Source: JACNIV01 sp965370415 (GTDB lineage: Bacteria > Cloacimonadota > Cloacimonadia > Cloacimonadales > TCS61). From it: a DNA stretch of 64,000 bases. The stretch lies in assembly GCA_965370415.1 (NCBI GenBank), contig CBDUTJ010000004.1, positions 1 through 64,000 on the forward strand, written 5' to 3'. The position numbers were made by a program, and so were the translations under genes. Position 1 is the first letter of the stretch. The number at the start of each line of letters is the position of its first letter. The notes below the pieces were generated by a model. The model saw only the letters and a list, made by a program, of their open reading frames with translations, ran no database searches and had not been told where the DNA came from. Below are positions 62,441 to 64,000 of the stretch, one piece after another.

Positions 62441-63091
62441 TTATAGCGTTATTCCGGTTAAAAGTTTTAAGAAAAAATTCAAGGGCGGCATAATGATAGC
62501 GCCTATTATATTCAGTCTGAAAACAAACGAAACAGCTAGGATTATCATCAGGATCTGTGCTCCCTGGCGTTCTCGTGCAGTGAATTTGAAATATGCTTCA
62601 TCGGAAAGAAAGCCACCCAGGATTTTCGAACCATCCATGGGTGGGATGGGAATAAGGTTAAACAGTCCTAGAGCAAGGTTTATCAGGATGGCATAAAGCA
62701 GCATTCCCAACCAGAACTGTGTGAAGTCACTGGCATAATACATAATCTCCGGATCAAATTTTTTGATAAGATTAAAAACCACTGACAGCAGTATGGCAAG
62801 CGTAAAATTAGCAGCCGGACCTGCTGCTGCTGTAAAAGCAGTATCACGCTTATAATTTTGAAAATTATGGGGATTAATGGGAACGGGTTTTGCCCAGCCA
62901 ATGCGAGCGATAAACAACATGATAAGCCCAATGGGATCGATATGTGAAATCGGGTTCAAGGTCAGCCTGCCAGCTCGTTTCGCTGTGTCGTCCCCCAGAA
63001 TATATGCTACATATCCATGGCTGAACTCGTGTACGGTGAGCGAAATCAGAAGTATCGGTAACTGGATTATTAATTGAACAATAAAATTCAT
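62441..63091 (-). CDS. M50-family site-2-type membrane protease
   Basis: A 216-aa polytopic membrane protease. HEFSHGYVAY (residues 21-30) is the HExxH zinc site in the first helix, and NLIPIPPMDGSKIL (about 148-161) supplies the third ligand Asp. Without PDZ or CBS domain, as in small group members. Substrates unknown. Confidence 0.9.
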   Translation of the reverse strand: MNFIVQLIIQLPILLISLTVHEFSHGYVAYILGDDTAKRAGRLTLNPISHIDPIGLIMLFIARIGWAKPVPINPHNFQNYKRDTAFTAAAGPAANFTLAILLSVVFNLIKKFDPEIMYYASDFTQFWLGMLLYAILINLALGLFNLIPIPPMDGSKILGGFLSDEAYFKFTARERQGAQILMIILAVSFVFRLNIIGAIIMPPLNFFLKLLTGITL

Positions 63092-63313
63092 TTTGCCTCA
63101 TTATTTTCTCGTATCCAAGCAATGGGCAGGACACGAGAATTAGTTATTTAATTTGTCTTTCTGAGGAAATCTTTTACGGATTTTCTCACGAAGAATCTCA
63201 AATTATCAATAGATCCTGCGTCTCTTAACAAGAAGAATATCTCAGGATGACAAATTTCACTTATTTTTCTATATTTTCTTGTTTCCAAGCACCAGCTTGG
63301 AAACATCGTCAAG
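63092..63313. repeat. Spacer with GTTTCCAAGC palindrome
   Basis: GTTTCCAAGC/GCTTGGAAAC (63281-63290, 63295-63304, loop ACCA) is a perfect 10-bp stem. At 63115-63137 a related but degenerate copy (CTCGTxTCC / GGAxACGAG) is seen. Both share a leading TATTTTCTxGT with the copy at 23286. The hairpin lies just 3' of tyrS on its strand, but no T-run follows. Confidence 0.55.
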
Positions 63314-64000
63314 TTACTTCAAAACTTTCAAAAAGCGTCTTTTTCCTACTTTTATCACAGATTCTTTATCAACTTCAAAAAAGATATCATCTATCTTTTT
63401 ATCATCGATACTGACAGCGTTCTGTTTTATTAATCGTTTTACTTCGCCGTTCGATGCGCAAATTCCAGCTTTAACCAGAAGTTCAGTGATCCCCATTTTT
63501 GTGGTTTTCAGCTTGAATTCAGGCATTTCATCGGGTATTTCCTTTTTGGCAAATATCTTATTGAATTCCTGCTCCGCTTCCAGTGCAGCATTCTCACCGT
63601 GATAAAGCGTGACTATTTCTCTCGCCAGTTGTTGTTTTATTACTTTGGGATTTACTTCATTGTTCTTTAGTTGCTCCGCAATTCTCTCAATTTCTTGCAG
63701 TGTTGCCTTTGTTGCATAATTGAAATAGTTGATGATCAATTCATCTGGGATGGACATGGTTTTGCCATATTTATCTTTAGGGGTATCGAACACGGCAATG
63801 TAATTATTTAATGATTTACTCATTTTCTCTTTGCCGTCGGTTCCCATCAAAATGGGTGAGAGGACGGCTACCTGTTCGGGCTGGTTAAAAAACCTTTGCA
63901 TATCTCTTCCTGCCAGGATATTGAATTTCTGTTCGGTGGCACCCAATTCTACATCTGCATTAATTGCCACAGAATCGTAACTCTGCAGGATGGGATACAT
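63314..64000 (-). CDS. tyrS: Tyrosyl-tRNA synthetase, C-terminal part (runs off the right edge)
   Basis: Charges tRNA-Tyr. The visible part begins inside the catalytic domain (MYPILQSYDSVAINADVELGATEQKFN), contains the ATP motif KMSKS, a helical domain and a C-terminal S4 RNA-binding domain (GITELLVKAGICASNGEVKRLIKQNAVSID). The start codon and HIGH-like motif lie beyond base 64000. The first codon at the edge happens to be Met but is internal. Confidence 0.94.
   Translation of the reverse strand: MYPILQSYDSVAINADVELGATEQKFNILAGRDMQRFFNQPEQVAVLSPILMGTDGKEKMSKSLNNYIAVFDTPKDKYGKTMSIPDELIINYFNYATKATLQEIERIAEQLKNNEVNPKVIKQQLAREIVTLYHGENAALEAEQEFNKIFAKKEIPDEMPEFKLKTTKMGITELLVKAGICASNGEVKRLIKQNAVSIDDKKIDDIFFEVDKESVIKVGKRRFLKVLK

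Noticed and set aside
63281..63304. Hairpin after tyrS as an intrinsic terminator
   Set aside because: On the tyrS strand the hairpin is followed by an A-rich, not T-rich, stretch; better explained as a dispersed palindrome.

Overview
The window looks like a chromosomal piece of a diderm, AT-rich bacterium of the FCB group, most plausibly a Cloacimonadota-type lineage. This is inferred from gene content, not from a marker tree. The evidence is the outer-membrane biogenesis genes (LolA, LptE-like, BamD), several secreted proteins ending in a YPNPFNP-type C-terminal sorting tail of the type IX secretion kind, a PorV/PorQ-like protein, and a eukaryote-type UDP-glucose pyrophosphorylase next to a geranylgeranyl-reductase-like gene. 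No rRNA or tRNA gene was recognised.

Layout. 0.1-6.4 kb (minus strand): GDP-mannose pyrophosphorylase, LolA, FtsK, YchF, a pseudouridine synthase and an LptE-like lipoprotein. 6.5-8.4 kb: an HTH-EIIA fusion and a DUF4015 lipoprotein converge on a perfect parS site. 8.6-19.9 kb (minus strand): one long co-oriented run, rsmG-parA-parB-M23 peptidase-bactofilin-atpZ-atpI-atpB-(fused c)-atpE-atpF-atpH-atpA-atpG-atpD-atpC. It carries two different c subunits: a normal one with a two-carboxylate, sodium-type motif, and a three-hairpin fusion that keeps one ion-binding glutamate out of three. 20.0-23.3 kb: acylphosphatase, LysM-M23 peptidase, MerR regulator, RpoD-type sigma factor and an orphan caspase-like protein.

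23.5-29.2 kb is an accessory region that I read as an integron-type cassette array without an integrase. Several attC-like folded sites with an extrahelical base are present, and cassette starts are complementary to their own R'' boxes. The cassettes carry a membrane protein, Rnk-like and DsrE-like proteins, a gene-less mini-cassette and a beta-propeller protein with a sorting tail (in reverse orientation). The last cassette start is repeated as a 559-bp copy, fused to a 48-bp piece of the neighbouring UDP-glucose pyrophosphorylase gene, and followed by a methyltransferase.

29.2-36.3 kb (minus strand): RecJ, a small ferredoxin, a geranylgeranyl reductase, a polyprenol-kinase-like CTP kinase, a dolichol-phosphate-type glycosyltransferase and UDP-glucose pyrophosphorylase. 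Together these suggest a pathway making saturated polyprenyl-phosphate sugar. 36.5-52.2 kb (plus strand): EF-P, a zinc-ribbon protein, an M6-like protease with a mutated active site, a PorV-like protein, a subtilase, GreA, M18 aminopeptidase, BamD, NadD and small envelope proteins. 52.3-54.1 kb: methyltransferase and glucokinase.

54.7-60.6 kb is a second accessory region: a Cys-rich protein, an attC-like site, then a tight four-gene operon (SMC/ABC ATPase with a zinc-finger hook, small middle protein, PD-(D/E)XK nuclease, DNA methyltransferase). This operon resembles ABC-three-component/Lamassu-type defence systems with an added methylase and is the best candidate for an undescribed system. 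60.8-64.0 kb: glutamine synthetase, an M50 protease and the 3' part of tyrS, which runs off the right edge.
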